Positions 52,488 to 62,900 of a DNA stretch of 64,000 nt are shown piece after piece (the first letter of the stretch is position 1; every line of letters starts with the position of its first letter). Source of the stretch: Cellulosimicrobium cellulans (GTDB lineage Bacteria; Actinomycetota; Actinomycetes; Actinomycetales; Cellulomonadaceae); NCBI RefSeq assembly GCF_024124905.1, contig NZ_JAMXST010000001.1, forward strand, positions 682,001 to 746,000, given 5' to 3'. The notes under the pieces were generated by a model. That model made no database searches. It saw only the letters and a list, made by a program, of their open reading frames with translations, and was not told the DNA's origin. The position numbers and the translations under genes are program-made.

Positions 52488-53912
52488 ATGTTCAACAACG
52501 CGGAGGAGGCAATCGCCTTCACGCGGAACGAGGGCGTCGAGTTCGTCGACGTCCGGTTCTGCGACCTGCCCGGCATCATGCAGCACTTCAACATCCCCGT
52601 CTCGCAGTTCGACGAGAAGGCGTTCGAGGACGGCCTGATGTTCGACGGGTCGTCGATCCGCGGCTTCCAGGCGATCCACGAGTCGGACATGAAGCTCGTG
52701 CCGGACGTCAAGACCGCGTTCGTGGACCCGTTCCGCAAGCGCAAGACGCTCGTCGTGAACTTCTCCATCGTCGACCCGTTCACGGGCGAGCCGTACTCGC
52801 GCGACCCCCGCAACATCGCGGCCAAGGCCGAGGCGTACCTGCGCTCCACCGGCATCGCCGACACCGCGTTCTTCGCGCCCGAGGCCGAGTTCTACCTCTT
52901 CGACGAGGCGCGGTTCGCGACGAACCAACACTCCAGCTTCTACTACCTCGACTCCATCGAGGCGGCGTGGAACACGGGCCGTGAGGAGGAGGGTGGCAAC
53001 CTCGCGTACAAGACGCGCTACAAGGGCGGCTACTTCCCCGTCTCCCCGTCCGACCGCTTCGCGGACCTGCGCGACGACATGTGCGCCACGCTGGAGCAGG
53101 TCGGCCTCGAGGTCGAGCGCGCGCACCACGAGGTGGGCACCGCGGGCCAGCAGGAGATCAACTACCGCTTCAACACGCTGCTGCACGCGGCCGACGACCT
53201 GATGAAGTTCAAGTACGTCATCCGCAACGAGGCGTTCGAGGCCGGCAAGTCCGTCACGTTCATGCCGAAGCCGATCTTCGGCGACAACGGCTCGGGCATG
53301 CACTCCCACCAGTCCCTCTGGAAGGACGGCAAGCCGCTGTTCTTCGACGAGAAGGGCTACGGCGGTCTCTCCGACATCGCGCGCTGGTACATCGGCGGCC
53401 TGCTCAAGCACGCCCCGTCGCTGCTCGCGTTCACCAACCCGTCGGTGAACTCCTACCACCGCCTGGTCCCCGGTTACGAGGCCCCGGTCAACCTGGTCTA
53501 CTCGGCCCGCAACCGCTCGGCGTGCATCCGCATCCCGGTGACCGGCTCCTCCGCCGCCGCCAAGCGCGTCGAGTTCCGCGTGCCGGACCCGTCGGCCAAC
53601 CCGTACCTCGCGTTCGCCGCGCAGCTCCTCGCCGGCATCGACGGCATCAAGAACCGCATCGAGCCGCCGGAGCCGATCGACAAGGACCTCTACGAGCTGC
53701 CGCCCGAGGAGCACGCGCAGATCCAGCAGGTCCCCGCGTCCCTCGGCGAGGCGCTCGACGCGCTCGAGGCCGACCAGGAGTACCTCACGGAGGGTGGCGT
53801 CTTCACGCCGGACCTCATCCAGACGTGGATCGACTACAAGCGCACCAACGAGATCGACCCGATCCGCCTGCGCCCGCACCCCCACGAGTTCGAGCTCTAC
53901 TACGACATCTGA
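52488..53912 (+). CDS. glnA: Glutamine synthetase type I (adenylylatable)
   Basis: Makes glutamine from glutamate, ammonia and ATP; dodecamer. 474 residues, GSI-beta length. Active-site segments are [49 protein letters not shown] and NRSACIRIP. Tyr402 in [12 protein letters not shown] is the adenylylation site, so GlnE encoded 6 kb away can regulate it. AAGGAG precedes the ATG. Transcription is probably controlled by GlnR. Confidence 0.97.
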   Translation: MFNNAEEAIAFTRNEGVEFVDVRFCDLPGIMQHFNIPVSQFDEKAFEDGLMFDGSSIRGFQAIHESDMKLVPDVKTAFVDPFRKRKTLVVNFSIVDPFTGEPYSRDPRNIAAKAEAYLRSTGIADTAFFAPEAEFYLFDEARFATNQHSSFYYLDSIEAAWNTGREEEGGNLAYKTRYKGGYFPVSPSDRFADLRDDMCATLEQVGLEVERAHHEVGTAGQQEINYRFNTLLHAADDLMKFKYVIRNEAFEAGKSVTFMPKPIFGDNGSGMHSHQSLWKDGKPLFFDEKGYGGLSDIARWYIGGLLKHAPSLLAFTNPSVNSYHRLVPGYEAPVNLVYSARNRSACIRIPVTGSSAAAKRVEFRVPDPSANPYLAFAAQLLAGIDGIKNRIEPPEPIDKDLYELPPEEHAQIQQVPASLGEALDALEADQEYLTEGGVFTPDLIQTWIDYKRTNEIDPIRLRPHPHEFELYYDI

Positions 53913-53966
53913 CCAGTTCTCTGCGTCTGACCTGCGTCGACGCGAGCGGGACGATGCTCTGGTCCG

Positions 53967-54020
53967 CAGAGTCCGCACGAGCCGCCAGCACCCTACCGGC
54001 GGCGGCTCGTGCGGACTCTG
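53967..54020 (+). terminator. Terminator of glnA
   Basis: Perfect 20-bp stem, CAGAGTCCGCACGAGCCGCC at 53967-53986 pairing with 54001-54020, with a 14-nt loop, 55 nt after the glnA stop. Confidence 0.85.
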
Positions 54021-54084
54021 TCGTCTCCTGCCACCGGTCGGCGCAGGGATGGTCGTGGACGAGGTCGGTGCCGCGAGGGTGAAT

Positions 54085-54111
54085 TCTGGCGCTCGCCTTG
54101 CCAGAGAGCGC
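54085..54111 (+). promoter_or_regulatory. Two mutually exclusive hairpins before the HTH orphan
   Basis: TCTGGC (54085-54090) can pair with GCCAGA (54100-54105), while the overlapping GCGCTC (54089-54094) can pair with GAGCGC (54106-54111). Both cannot form at once. It lies 22 nt before the ATG at 54133. Confidence 0.3.
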
Positions 54112-54132
54112 TTACCGCCGAGACTGGTACTC

Positions 54133-54519
54133 ATGAGGCTGGACTGGGGACGGTCGGAGGACGGCAGCTATCAGGCGAGCGCGCGCGAGGGGCAGTACCG
54201 CATCGTGCCCCGCGGGGACGAGTGGTGCCTGGAGAAGCCGTACCCCACCCCGGGACGGATCGGCGGTTTCACGACGCCGGCCGAGGCGATGGCGTGGGGA
54301 CAGGACCTGCACCACGCCGCGATGGGCCCTCGCGTGCGGACACCACAGCCCTCATGGCCCACGGTCGAGGAGTTCGCCGAGATCGTCGATGTACACCCCA
54401 CCGCCCTCAGAAGGTGGCTCGCCGCCCACGACGTCGGCGCGCCCAGCCGACGACGACGCCTCGACCCGACCACCCAGCAGCGCATCCGGGCGTTCTACGG
54501 GACGCACGCCCACCGGTAG
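54133..54519 (+). CDS. Orphan protein with C-terminal HTH
   Basis: 128 residues, not recognised. The N-terminal half is beta-rich (GSYQASAREGQYRIVPRG, EWCLEKPYPTPGRIGGF) and reads like a small substrate- or DNA-mimic domain. The C-terminal TVEEFAEIVDVHPTALRRWL resembles a MerR/excisionase-type helix-turn-helix with a basic RRRRLD after it. No partner gene is obvious. The ATG lacks a clear ribosome site. Confidence 0.6.
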   Translation: MRLDWGRSEDGSYQASAREGQYRIVPRGDEWCLEKPYPTPGRIGGFTTPAEAMAWGQDLHHAAMGPRVRTPQPSWPTVEEFAEIVDVHPTALRRWLAAHDVGAPSRRRRLDPTTQQRIRAFYGTHAHR

Positions 54520-54642
54520 GCCGTGCTCTCGCTCGCCGGCGGCGCGCCGCGGGCACCCCGATCTCGGCACGGCCCCGCGTGCGCCGGCGCTCCTCCCCGC
54601 CGCCGTGGGCTCGACCGCCGGGCGCGGGTGTCCCGGACGTCT

Positions 54643-54674
54643 TGCTTGTCGTGGTGCCCCGCGCGCGCTAGGTT
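54643..54674 (+). promoter_or_regulatory. Candidate promoter of the chitinase gene
   Basis: TTGCTT (54643-54648) and TAGGTT (54669-54674) with a 20-bp spacer, slightly long. The leader would be about 37 nt and contains AGCAGGGGG. Confidence 0.4.
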
Positions 54675-54717
54675 TGTGAGCGGCGGTAACGATGCCGCCC
54701 ACAGAGCAGGGGGATTC

Positions 54718-55629
54718 ATGAGCACACGCTTCCGGCGCGCCCTCACGGCCGTCGCGTCCGCGCTGGTGTCGACCGTCGTGGTGGCGTCGCTCGCCGCTCC
54801 GGCGAGCGCGTCCGCGGCGCCCGCGACCGCCGACCCGTCCGCGAGCGCCGCCACGTGCGCCGCGACGTGGTCGGCCACGACGGCGTACTCGGGCGGCCAG
54901 ACGGCGTCGCACCACGGGCGGAACTGGACGGCTCGCTGGTGGACGCAGCGCGAGACGCCGGGGTCGACGAGCGTCTGGGTGGATGCCGGCCGGTGCGTCG
55001 GGGGTGGGGACGACTTCGTCGTGAGCCGCGCGGAGTTCGACGCGATCTTCCCGAACCGGCACCCGTTCTACACGTACGACGGGTTCGTCGACGCGCTGGG
55101 CGCCTACCCCGCGTTCGCGAGCACGGGCACGCCCGAGACGCGGACGCGCGAGGTCGCCGCGTTCCTCACGCACGCGGACTTCGAGTCGGTCGGGCTGCGG
55201 TACGTGAAGGAGATCAACGAGGCCAACTACTGGATCAAGTGCGACGACGAGCAGCCGTTCGGCTGCCCCGCCGGCCAGACGGCGTACTACGGCCGCGGGC
55301 CGATCATGTTCAGCTGGAACTTCAACTACAAGGCCGCGGGCGACGCGCTCGGGATCGACCTGCTGAACGACCCGTGGCTCGTCGAGGAGGACCCGTCCGT
55401 CGCCTGGCAGACGGCGCTCTGGTACTGGAACACGCAGAACGGCCCCGGGGTGATGACGTCGCACCAGGCGATGGTCTCGGGTGCCGGGTTCGGCCAGACG
55501 ATCAACTCGCTCAACGGTGCGCTCGAGTGCAACGGCGGCAACCCGGCGTCCGTGCAGTCCCGGGTGGACCGGTACGTGCGCATCACCGAGGTCCTGGGCG
55601 TGGCCCCGGGCTCGGGCCTGTACTGCTGA
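54718..55629 (+). CDS. Secreted GH19 chitinase with N-terminal CBM5/12
   Basis: 303 residues. A Sec signal peptide (about 1-33, ending ASASA) is followed by a small chitin-binding module (CAATWSATTAYSGGQ, with aromatic residues W70, W74, W75 and a final Cys93). The GH19 domain has E156 (FESVGL) and E165 (VKEINEANYW) as the acid/base pair and YYGRGPIMFSWNFNY. In most GH19 enzymes the residue before the first Glu is His; here it is Phe155. Probably hydrolyses chitin outside the cell. RBS AGGGGG precedes the ATG. Confidence 0.9.
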   Translation: MSTRFRRALTAVASALVSTVVVASLAAPASASAAPATADPSASAATCAATWSATTAYSGGQTASHHGRNWTARWWTQRETPGSTSVWVDAGRCVGGGDDFVVSRAEFDAIFPNRHPFYTYDGFVDALGAYPAFASTGTPETRTREVAAFLTHADFESVGLRYVKEINEANYWIKCDDEQPFGCPAGQTAYYGRGPIMFSWNFNYKAAGDALGIDLLNDPWLVEEDPSVAWQTALWYWNTQNGPGVMTSHQAMVSGAGFGQTINSLNGALECNGGNPASVQSRVDRYVRITEVLGVAPGSGLYC

Positions 55630-55651
55630 CCGGTTCGTCCCGCGGGCAGCG

Positions 55652-55692
55652 AGGCGGGTGCGGTGCGCGCAGGGGGCGCACCGCACCCGCCT
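55652..55692. terminator. Bidirectional stem-loop terminator
   Basis: Perfect 17-bp stem (AGGCGGGTGCGGTGCGC at 55652-55668 with 55676-55692), 7-nt loop, between the converging chitinase and monooxygenase genes. Confidence 0.8.
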
Positions 55693-55693
55693 G

Positions 55694-57400
55694 TCAGCCT
55701 GCGGCAGGGACTGCGGCGGTCTCCGCGGCGGTCGCGGGCACGTGGACCGTCGGCAGCCCGGAGCCCGGGCGGAACCCGGCGTACTGCTCGGCCGCGGCCC
55801 GCGCGCACGCGTCCTGGTAGGCCGGTCCCCCGCCCAGGTACACCGCCATCTCCGCGCGCTTGCCGGGGACGTTGCCGCCGACGAACCAGGCGCCGGCCTT
55901 CTTGCCCTCCTCGTACATGACCGTGGCCCGGGCCGCGCGCTCGGTCTCCTCGTACCACCACTCCTCGGCCTCGCGCGTCGCCTCGAGCTGCGCGACGCCG
56001 TTCTCCCGCGCGTAGGCCAGCGCGCGCTGGAGCCACTGCGCGCCGCGCTGGACCGGCACGGTGAGGTTGGACAGCGGCGTCTGCGGCCCGAGCGACAGGA
56101 AGAGGTTGGGGAACCCGTGGACGGAGATCCCCAGGTACGTCCGCAGGCCGTCGCGCTCCCACCGCTCGCGCAGCGTGACGCCCTCGCGACCGACGACGTC
56201 GAACGCGGTGAGCGCCCCGGTCATGGCGTCGAAGCCCGTCGCGAGCACGAGCACGTCGAGGTCGTGCTCGGCCTCCTCCGTCCCGTCCTCGGAGGCGACG
56301 ACGACGCCGCGCGGCGTGACTCGCGCGATCGGGTTCGCGAGGACGTCGACGAGCTCGACGTTCTCCCGGTTGTACGCGGCGTAGTAGCCGTGCCCGGTGG
56401 GCGGGCGCTTGCCCATGAACGTGTAGGTGGAGGGGCTGAGCGCCTCGGCGGTCCGGGGGTCGGTGACGATCTCGCGGATCTTGCCGCGGAGGAAGTCGGA
56501 CGCGAGCGCGCTCGCCTCGGGGCTGGAGACCAGGTCCGTGAAGCACTCGTTGGCGAACCGGAAGCCCCCGGCCTCCCACCGTGACTCGAACACCCGGCGG
56601 CGCTCGTCGTCGTCCACCTCGAGCGCCGACCGCGTCGGGATCTCCATCGGCACGCCGAACGGGTGCTGGGCCGCGCGCTCGAAGACGGCGTCGTAGTCCG
56701 CCCGCAGCGCGGCGAGCTCGTCGGCGGTCACCGCGGGGCTCGTCGTCTCCAGGACGTAGTTCGGGGTGCGCTGGAAGACCGTGACGTGGGCCGCCTGCGC
56801 GGCGAGCTCCGGGAGCATCTGGATCCCGGACGCGCCGACGCCGATCAGCCCGACGCGCTTGCCGGACAGGTCCACCCCCTCGTGCGGCCACCTCGCCGAG
56901 TGGTACGCAGGCCCGGCGAAGGTGTCCAGCCCGGGGAGGTCGGGGTACACGGGGCGGGAGAGCAACCCGGTCGCCGACACGAGATAGGTGGCCCGCAGCG
57001 TCGACCCGTCGGCGAGGGTGAGCGTCCACAGGTTCGTGGCGTCCGAGTGCTCCGCCCGCTCGACGGCCGTGCTCAGCCGGATGTCGCGCCGCAGGTCGAG
57101 CCGGTCGGCGACGAACTCCAGGTAGGCGCGGATCTCCTCGCCGCGCGGGTAGCGCTCGCTCCAGTCCCACTCGTCGCGCACCTCGCGGGAGAACGAGAAG
57201 GCGTACGCGAGGTACTCCGAGTCGGTGCGCACGCCCGGGTAGCGGTTGGCCCACCACGTCCCGCCGACTCCCGCGGCGGCGTCGACCACGAGGACGGAGA
57301 GCCCGACCTCCCGGAGATGGTGGAGCATCGCCAGCCCCGAGAAACCCGCCCCGATCACGACCGCGTCGTACGTCCCGCCGCCGCTCGCCACATCGTCCAT
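55694..57400 (-). CDS. Baeyer-Villiger-type flavin monooxygenase
   Basis: 568 residues. FAD motif GAGFSG at 17-22, BVMO fingerprint FAGPAYHSARWP at 161-172 (FxGxxxHxxxW) and NADPH motif GVGASG at 187-192 place it with cyclohexanone/phenylacetone-type Baeyer-Villiger monooxygenases, which turn ketones into esters or lactones using NADPH and O2. The start ATG follows GGGGAG. The natural ketone is unknown and no catabolic genes adjoin it. Confidence 0.9.
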   Translation of the reverse strand: MDDVASGGGTYDAVVIGAGFSGLAMLHHLREVGLSVLVVDAAAGVGGTWWANRYPGVRTDSEYLAYAFSFSREVRDEWDWSERYPRGEEIRAYLEFVADRLDLRRDIRLSTAVERAEHSDATNLWTLTLADGSTLRATYLVSATGLLSRPVYPDLPGLDTFAGPAYHSARWPHEGVDLSGKRVGLIGVGASGIQMLPELAAQAAHVTVFQRTPNYVLETTSPAVTADELAALRADYDAVFERAAQHPFGVPMEIPTRSALEVDDDERRRVFESRWEAGGFRFANECFTDLVSSPEASALASDFLRGKIREIVTDPRTAEALSPSTYTFMGKRPPTGHGYYAAYNRENVELVDVLANPIARVTPRGVVVASEDGTEEAEHDLDVLVLATGFDAMTGALTAFDVVGREGVTLRERWERDGLRTYLGISVHGFPNLFLSLGPQTPLSNLTVPVQRGAQWLQRALAYARENGVAQLEATREAEEWWYEETERAARATVMYEEGKKAGAWFVGGNVPGKRAEMAVYLGGGPAYQDACARAAAEQYAGFRPGSGLPTVHVPATAAETAAVPAAG

Positions 57401-57462
57401 GCACCGCTCCCCTGTCTCAGGTCCGTCCGGACGCCGCAGGGGCGGACGGCCCCGCGCGACGC

Positions 57463-57470
57463 GGTATACC
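57463..57470 (-). promoter_or_regulatory. GGTATACC, candidate -10 / dyad of the monooxygenase gene
   Basis: A self-complementary 8-mer in a GC-rich stretch, about 63 bp before the start at 57400. It can be read as a TATACC -10. Confidence 0.35.
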
Positions 57471-57524
57471 GTCCCACGCGCGGCGGCTTCCCGCCACGGC
57501 ACGCCGGCGGTGCCGTGAAGCGCG

Positions 57525-59120
57525 TCAGAACGGCCAGACGAGCGGCACGTAGAGGACCGCGGCGGCGAGGAACACGACCGCGAGGGGCAGGCCCAGGCGC
57601 CAGTAGTCGCCGAACCGGTAGCCGCCCGGCTGCAGGACCATGAGGTTGACCGGCGTGGCGATCGGGGTCAGGAACGCGGCGGCGCCCGCGACCGTGAGCG
57701 CCATCATGAACGGCTGCACGCTCACCCCGAGCGTCTGCGCGAACGACACCGCGACCGGCGCCATCACGAGGACCGTCGCGACGTTCGAGATGAACTGGCC
57801 GAGCACGAGGGTGAGCACGCATACGACGAGCAGCGCGAGGTGCGGGGAGCCGCCGCCGGTGAGCCGGAGCACGACGTCCGCGATCGCGTCGGCCGCGCCC
57901 GAGGAGACGAACGCCGCGGACAGCGGGATGAGGGCCGCGATGAGCACGACGGTGTCCCACGAGATCGCGCGGAACGACTGCGGCACGGTGACGACCCGCA
58001 GGAGCACGAGGGCGCCCGCCGCGAGCAGGCCCACGATGACCGGCGGCACGACCCCGGTCGCGAGCAGCACGATCGTCGCGACCAGCACCCCGAGGCAGCG
58101 CCGCCAGCCGCGTCCGAGCGGGACGCCGCGCTGCAGGCTGCGCGGGGAGTCGACGGCGATGACGTCGGGCGACTGGGTGTACCGGTGGAGCGCGTCCCAC
58201 GGCCCGCGCACGAGCACGGCGTCGCCGGGCTGGAGGATCATCGGACCCGAGGGGGCCTCGGACTCGGGGCCCGTGGTGCTGCCGTCACCGCGGCGGATGG
58301 CGAGCACGACGAGGCCCTCGTCCCGCGTCGTCATGCCGGGGCTCACCCGGCGCCCCACGAGCGTGGAGCGGGGCGCGATGAGCACCTCGACGACCCCTGT
58401 GCCGCCCGTGAACAGGCGACCCGTGTCCAGGTCCGCGGGGTAGCTCTCGCGCCACGAGCGCACCCGCTCGCGCGGGTCGGTGGCCGTGTCCGCGAGGTGC
58501 TCGGGGACACGCTCCGGCAGCAGCCGGTCGCCGAGCGTCACGACGAGCACGGCCGTGGCGAGCACGAGCGGGATCCCCACCAGCGCGAACTCGAAGTAGC
58601 CGAACTCCTGACCGCCCGCCTCGGCCGCCGCCTCGGACACGATGATGTTCACGGGCGTGCCGGTCAGCGTCAGGAGCGATCCGGCGCCCGCGGCGAACGC
58701 GAGCGGGACGAGCATGCGCGAGGGGACGATGCCGGCCCGGGCTGCGGCCACGACCGCGACCGGGAGCAGCGCCGCGACGGCGCCGTTGATGCTGATGACC
58801 GCCGCGAGGAGCGCCGCGACGCCCACCATCAGCGCGAGCAGCCCGGCCCGCCCCAGCGAGGCGCGCCGCTCGAGCCACTGTCCGATCCACGCGGTGATCC
58901 CCGTGGAGTCCAGCGCGTCGCTGAGCACGAACAGGGTCGCGATGAACAGGACGATCGGGTCGCTGAAGCCACCCAGCGCGGCGTCGAGCGGAAGCACCCC
59001 CGTCGCCCAGAGCGCGACGGGCACGAAGAGCGCGACGACCACGAGCGGGAGCCGGTTCGTCATGAAGCCGACGACCGCCAACGCGAGGATCACGAACGTC
59101 GCGACCAGCGGATCGATCAT
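57525..59120 (-). CDS. SLC13/DASS permease with RCK_C-like domain
   Basis: 531 residues. Two transport halves with about eleven helices (VATFVILALAVVGFMTNRL, FIATLFVLSDALDSTGITAW; the second half ends with PVNLMVLQPGGYRFGDYWR) resemble divalent-anion:Na symporters. A cytosolic RCK_C-type domain lies between them (VEVLIAPRSTLVGRRVSPG and LQPGDAVLVRGPWDAL, about 220-305). SNVATVLVMAPVA and SINGAVAALLPVA are the paired Ser-Asn-X motifs. Transport of dicarboxylates or sulfate is inferred. The ATG at 59120 follows AGGGGGGTG. Confidence 0.85.
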   Translation of the reverse strand: MIDPLVATFVILALAVVGFMTNRLPLVVVALFVPVALWATGVLPLDAALGGFSDPIVLFIATLFVLSDALDSTGITAWIGQWLERRASLGRAGLLALMVGVAALLAAVISINGAVAALLPVAVVAAARAGIVPSRMLVPLAFAAGAGSLLTLTGTPVNIIVSEAAAEAGGQEFGYFEFALVGIPLVLATAVLVVTLGDRLLPERVPEHLADTATDPRERVRSWRESYPADLDTGRLFTGGTGVVEVLIAPRSTLVGRRVSPGMTTRDEGLVVLAIRRGDGSTTGPESEAPSGPMILQPGDAVLVRGPWDALHRYTQSPDVIAVDSPRSLQRGVPLGRGWRRCLGVLVATIVLLATGVVPPVIVGLLAAGALVLLRVVTVPQSFRAISWDTVVLIAALIPLSAAFVSSGAADAIADVVLRLTGGGSPHLALLVVCVLTLVLGQFISNVATVLVMAPVAVSFAQTLGVSVQPFMMALTVAGAAAFLTPIATPVNLMVLQPGGYRFGDYWRLGLPLAVVFLAAAVLYVPLVWPF

Positions 59121-59202
59121 GGGCACCCCCCTGGGACGGAAGGATGCCACACGACCCCGTCCGGGTGGTCACCGGAATAGCGGGCGCGCCGGTGCGTTGT
59201 CG

Positions 59203-59850
59203 ATGACCATGACGACTCTCGGGATCATCGGCGCAGGCAACATCGGCTCTCAGGTCGCCCGGGCGGCGATCGCCCACGGCTACGACGTGGTCATCGCGAA
59301 CTCGCGGGACCCCCGGACCCTCGACGACCTCGTCGCCGAGCTCGGCCCGCGGGCGCGGTCGGCGACGGCGGAGGACGCCGCGCGGGCCGCGGACGTCGCC
59401 GTCGTGGCGGTGCCCTTCGGGGCGTACCGCAAGGTCCCGGTCGAGCCGCTCGACGGGAAGATCGTGCTCGACGCGAACAACTACTACTGGGAGCGCGACG
59501 GCCACGTCGAGGCGCTCGACCGCGGCGAGGCCACGTCGTCGGGCCTGCTCCAGGAGCACCTGGCGGGGTCCAAGGTGGCCAAGGCGTTCAACCACATCCG
59601 GTCGACGGACATCACGACCGACGGGACCCCCGCGGGCACGCCGGGACGCCGCGCCCTGGCGACCGCGAGCAACTTCCCGGAGGCGGCGGACTGGGTCGCG
59701 AGCTTCTACGACGAGCTCGGCTTCGACACCGTCGACACGAGCCCGCTCGCGGAGTCGTGGCGGGTGGAGCGGGACCGGCCGGCCTACGTCGCGCGCCAGG
59801 ACGCCGACGAGCTGCGCGAGAACCTCGCCCGCGCTCCCCGCACGATCTGA
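59203..59850 (+). CDS. NADP(F420)-type oxidoreductase, coenzyme-binding family
   Basis: 215 residues. LGIIGAGNIGSQVARAAIAHG is a Rossmann motif; VIANSRDP with Ser/Arg suggests NADP; KVAKAFNHI and WRVERDRPAYV fit the NADP-dependent F420 reductase family (or an NADP-binding imine-reductase relative). It starts MTMTTLGIIG and a second ATG six bases on is possible. It is inserted between glnA and glnE relative to mycobacteria; no link to nitrogen metabolism is visible. Confidence 0.8.
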   Translation: MTMTTLGIIGAGNIGSQVARAAIAHGYDVVIANSRDPRTLDDLVAELGPRARSATAEDAARAADVAVVAVPFGAYRKVPVEPLDGKIVLDANNYYWERDGHVEALDRGEATSSGLLQEHLAGSKVAKAFNHIRSTDITTDGTPAGTPGRRALATASNFPEAADWVASFYDELGFDTVDTSPLAESWRVERDRPAYVARQDADELRENLARAPRTI

Positions 59851-59862
59851 CCGCGCGCGACG

Positions 59863-59902
59863 CGCGCGACGGGCAGCCCGGGCCGAGCTCGTCCGTCGCG
59901 CG
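59863..59902. terminator. Stem-loop between reductase and glnE genes
   Basis: CGCGCGACGG (59863-59872) pairs with CCGTCGCGCG (59893-59902), loop 20 nt, between converging genes. Confidence 0.5.
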
Positions 59903-59911
59903 GCGTCGGGC

Positions 59912-62900
59912 TCAGTCCTCGCCGTAGAAGACGCGCTCCATGACGGTCCGGGCGCGCCGCGCGGTGCGCAGGAAGTGCTCCTCGAGCTCCGCGCCCGTGT
60001 CGACGTCCGGCAGGTCGAGCACGCGCGCGAGCCCGGTGAGCGCGAACCGGTCGTGCGGCAGCACGTCCACGGTCGTGCCGGTCGTCCGGCCCGACCACAG
60101 CACGAGCGCGCTGCGCAGCCGGGACGCGAGGTGCCAGGCCTCGCCGAGGACCGCGGCGTCGTCCGCCTCGACGAGCCCGGCCGTCACGGCGGCCTCGAGC
60201 GCGTCGACGGTCGACGTGGTGCGCAGCCCGGCCACGTCGTGGGCGTGCTGGAGCTGGAGGAGCTGGACGGTCCACTCGACGTCCGACACTCCCCCGCGGC
60301 CGAGCTTGAGGTGGCGCGAGGCCTCGACGCCTCGCGGGAGCCGCTCGGACTCGACGCGCGCCTTGATGCGCCGCACCTCGCGCACCTCCGCGACGTCGAG
60401 CCCGCCCTGCGGGTAGCGGCGGCCGTCGACGACGTGGGTGAGCTCCGCGCCGAGCCCGTCGAGGTCGCCCGCGACCGGGCGCGCACGCAGCAGCGCCTGC
60501 GCCTCCCAGACGCTCGACCACCGCTCGTAGTACTCGGCGTACGACGCGAGCGAACGCACGAGGGGGCCGTTGCGCCCCTCGGGCCGCAGGTCGGCGTCGA
60601 CCGGGAGCGCGGGCTCCGGGCCGACGGCGGACAGGAGCTGGCGCAGCCGCGTCGCGACGGCGAGCGCGTACGCCTGGGCGTCGCTGCTCTGGACGCCGGG
60701 CCGCGGGTCGTGCACGAACATCACGTCGGCGTCGGAGCCGTAGCCCATCTCGCGCCCGCCGAGGCGTCCCATCGCGACGACGAGCAGGCGAGCCGGGGCG
60801 GACCCGGGGTCCTGGGCATCGTACCCGAGCTCGCCGCGCGCGACGAACTCGGCGATCCGGAGCGCGCCCGCGAGCACGACGTCCGCGGCGTCGGAGATGC
60901 TCCGGGCCGCGTCGACCGCGTCGACGACTCCCAGCAGCTCGGCGGCGCCGGTCCGCGCGAGCTCACGCCGGCGCACCGCGCGCAGGCTCACCGTCGCGGG
61001 CTCGACCTCGTCGGCGCGCGTGAGGATCGCGTCGGTCTCGGCCGTGAGCCGCTGGATGCCGCGCGGCGCGAGGTCGGCGTCGTCCGCGAGCCACCGGACG
61101 GACTCGGGCGACCGGGCGAGCGCGTCGGCCATGTAGCGCGAGTTCGAGAGCAGGTGCGCGAGCCGCTGCGCCGCGGAGCCGGAGTCGCGCAGCAGCTTGA
61201 GGTACCAGTGGGTCGCGCCGAGCGTCTCGGAGAGCGTGCGGAACGCGAGCAGGCCCGCGTCGGGGTCCGCGCCCTCGGCGAACCAGCCGAGCATGACGGG
61301 CAGGAGCTGTCGCTGGATCGCCGCGCGTCGGCTCACGCCCTCGGTGAGCGCCGTGACGTGGCGCATCGCGCCCGCGGGGTCGCGGTAGCCGATCGCCGCG
61401 AAGCGCGCCTTCGCCGCCTCCGGGGCGAGGCTCACCTCGTCCGGGGAGAGCTGCGCGACGGCGGGCAGGAGCGGGCGGTAGAAGATCTCCTCGTGCAGGC
61501 CCCGCACCTCGCGGCGCGTCGCGCGCCAGCGCTCGGTGAGGCCCTCGGCGCCCTCGGCGCGCATCCCGAGCGACCGCGCGAGACGGCGCAGCTCGTCCTC
61601 GGCGGTCGGCACGAGGTGGGTGCGCCGGAGCCGGTAGAGCTGGATGCGGTGCTCGAGCGAGCGCAGGAACCGGTAGCAGACCCCGAGCCGGGCCGCGTGC
61701 TCGCGGCCGACGTACCCGGCGGCGGCGAGCTCGGCGAGCGCCGTGAGCGTGCCCCGGCTGCGGATCGACTCGTCCGACCGCCCGTGCACGAGCTGCAGGA
61801 GCTGGACGGTGAACTCGACGTCGCGCAGCCCGCCCTTGCCGAGCTTGAGCTGACGGTCGGCCTCGGCCGCGGGCACGTGGTCCTCGACGCGCCGGCGCAT
61901 CGCCTGCGAGTCCTCGACGAAGTTCTCCCGACCCGCCGCCGACCACACGAACGGCGCGATCGCCTCCTCGTACGCGCGCCCCAGGTCCCGGTCCCCTGCG
62001 ACCGTGCGCGCCTTGAGCAGCGCCTGGAACTCCCAGGTCTTGGCCCACCGCTCGTAGTACGCGACGTGGCTCGCGAGCGTGCGCACGAGCGGGCCCTGCT
62101 TGCCCTCGGGACGCAGCGCGGCATCGACCTGCCACAGGGCGGGCTCCCCCGAGGTGCCCCAGCACACGCGCGCGAGACTCGTCGCGAGCCGGGCCCCCAC
62201 CGTCGTCGCGTACGCCTCGTCGTGCCCCTCGGCGGGCTCGACGACGTAGACGACGTCCACGTCGGAGATGTAGTTGAGCTCGCGCGCCCCGCACTTGCCC
62301 ATGCCGATGACCGCGAGCCGCACGCCCGCACCGTGGTCGTCGAGCTCCGCGCGGGCGATCGCGAGCGCGCCCTCGAGCGCCGCCGCGGCCAGGTCCGCGA
62401 GCGCCGCCCCGACGGCGGGCATGCGCGTGAGCGGGTCGGGCACGGTGAGGTCGGTGGCGGCGATGCGCAGGATCCGCTCGCGGTAGGCGCGGCGCAGCGC
62501 GTCCACCCGCTCCGGTCCGGGCTGGTCGGCGACGGGCACCGCCGCGTCCGGGTCGGCGCCCGCCGCGCGCAGGAGCTCGGCCCGCACGTCTCGCGCGTCC
62601 ACCCCGGTCCCGGGGGTCGGGTCCGCGAGGATCTCGAGCAGCGCGGGACGACGCACGACGTCGTCGCCGAGCGCGACCGAGGCGCCGAGCACCGCGAGCA
62701 GGCGGTCACGTGCCTCGCCGGGCCGCAGGGTGCGCCGGGCGAGGTCCGCGAGCGGCGAGCGCTCCTCGACGTCGGGCCGCAGCGCGCCGGCCAGCCGCAC
62801 GACCTGCAGGAGCGCGAGGTCCGGGTCGGCTGCCCCGCCGAAGGCGGCGAGCAGCTCGTCGTCCACCGCGGACGCCGGCTCCTCCGTCTCCCCGTCCGCT

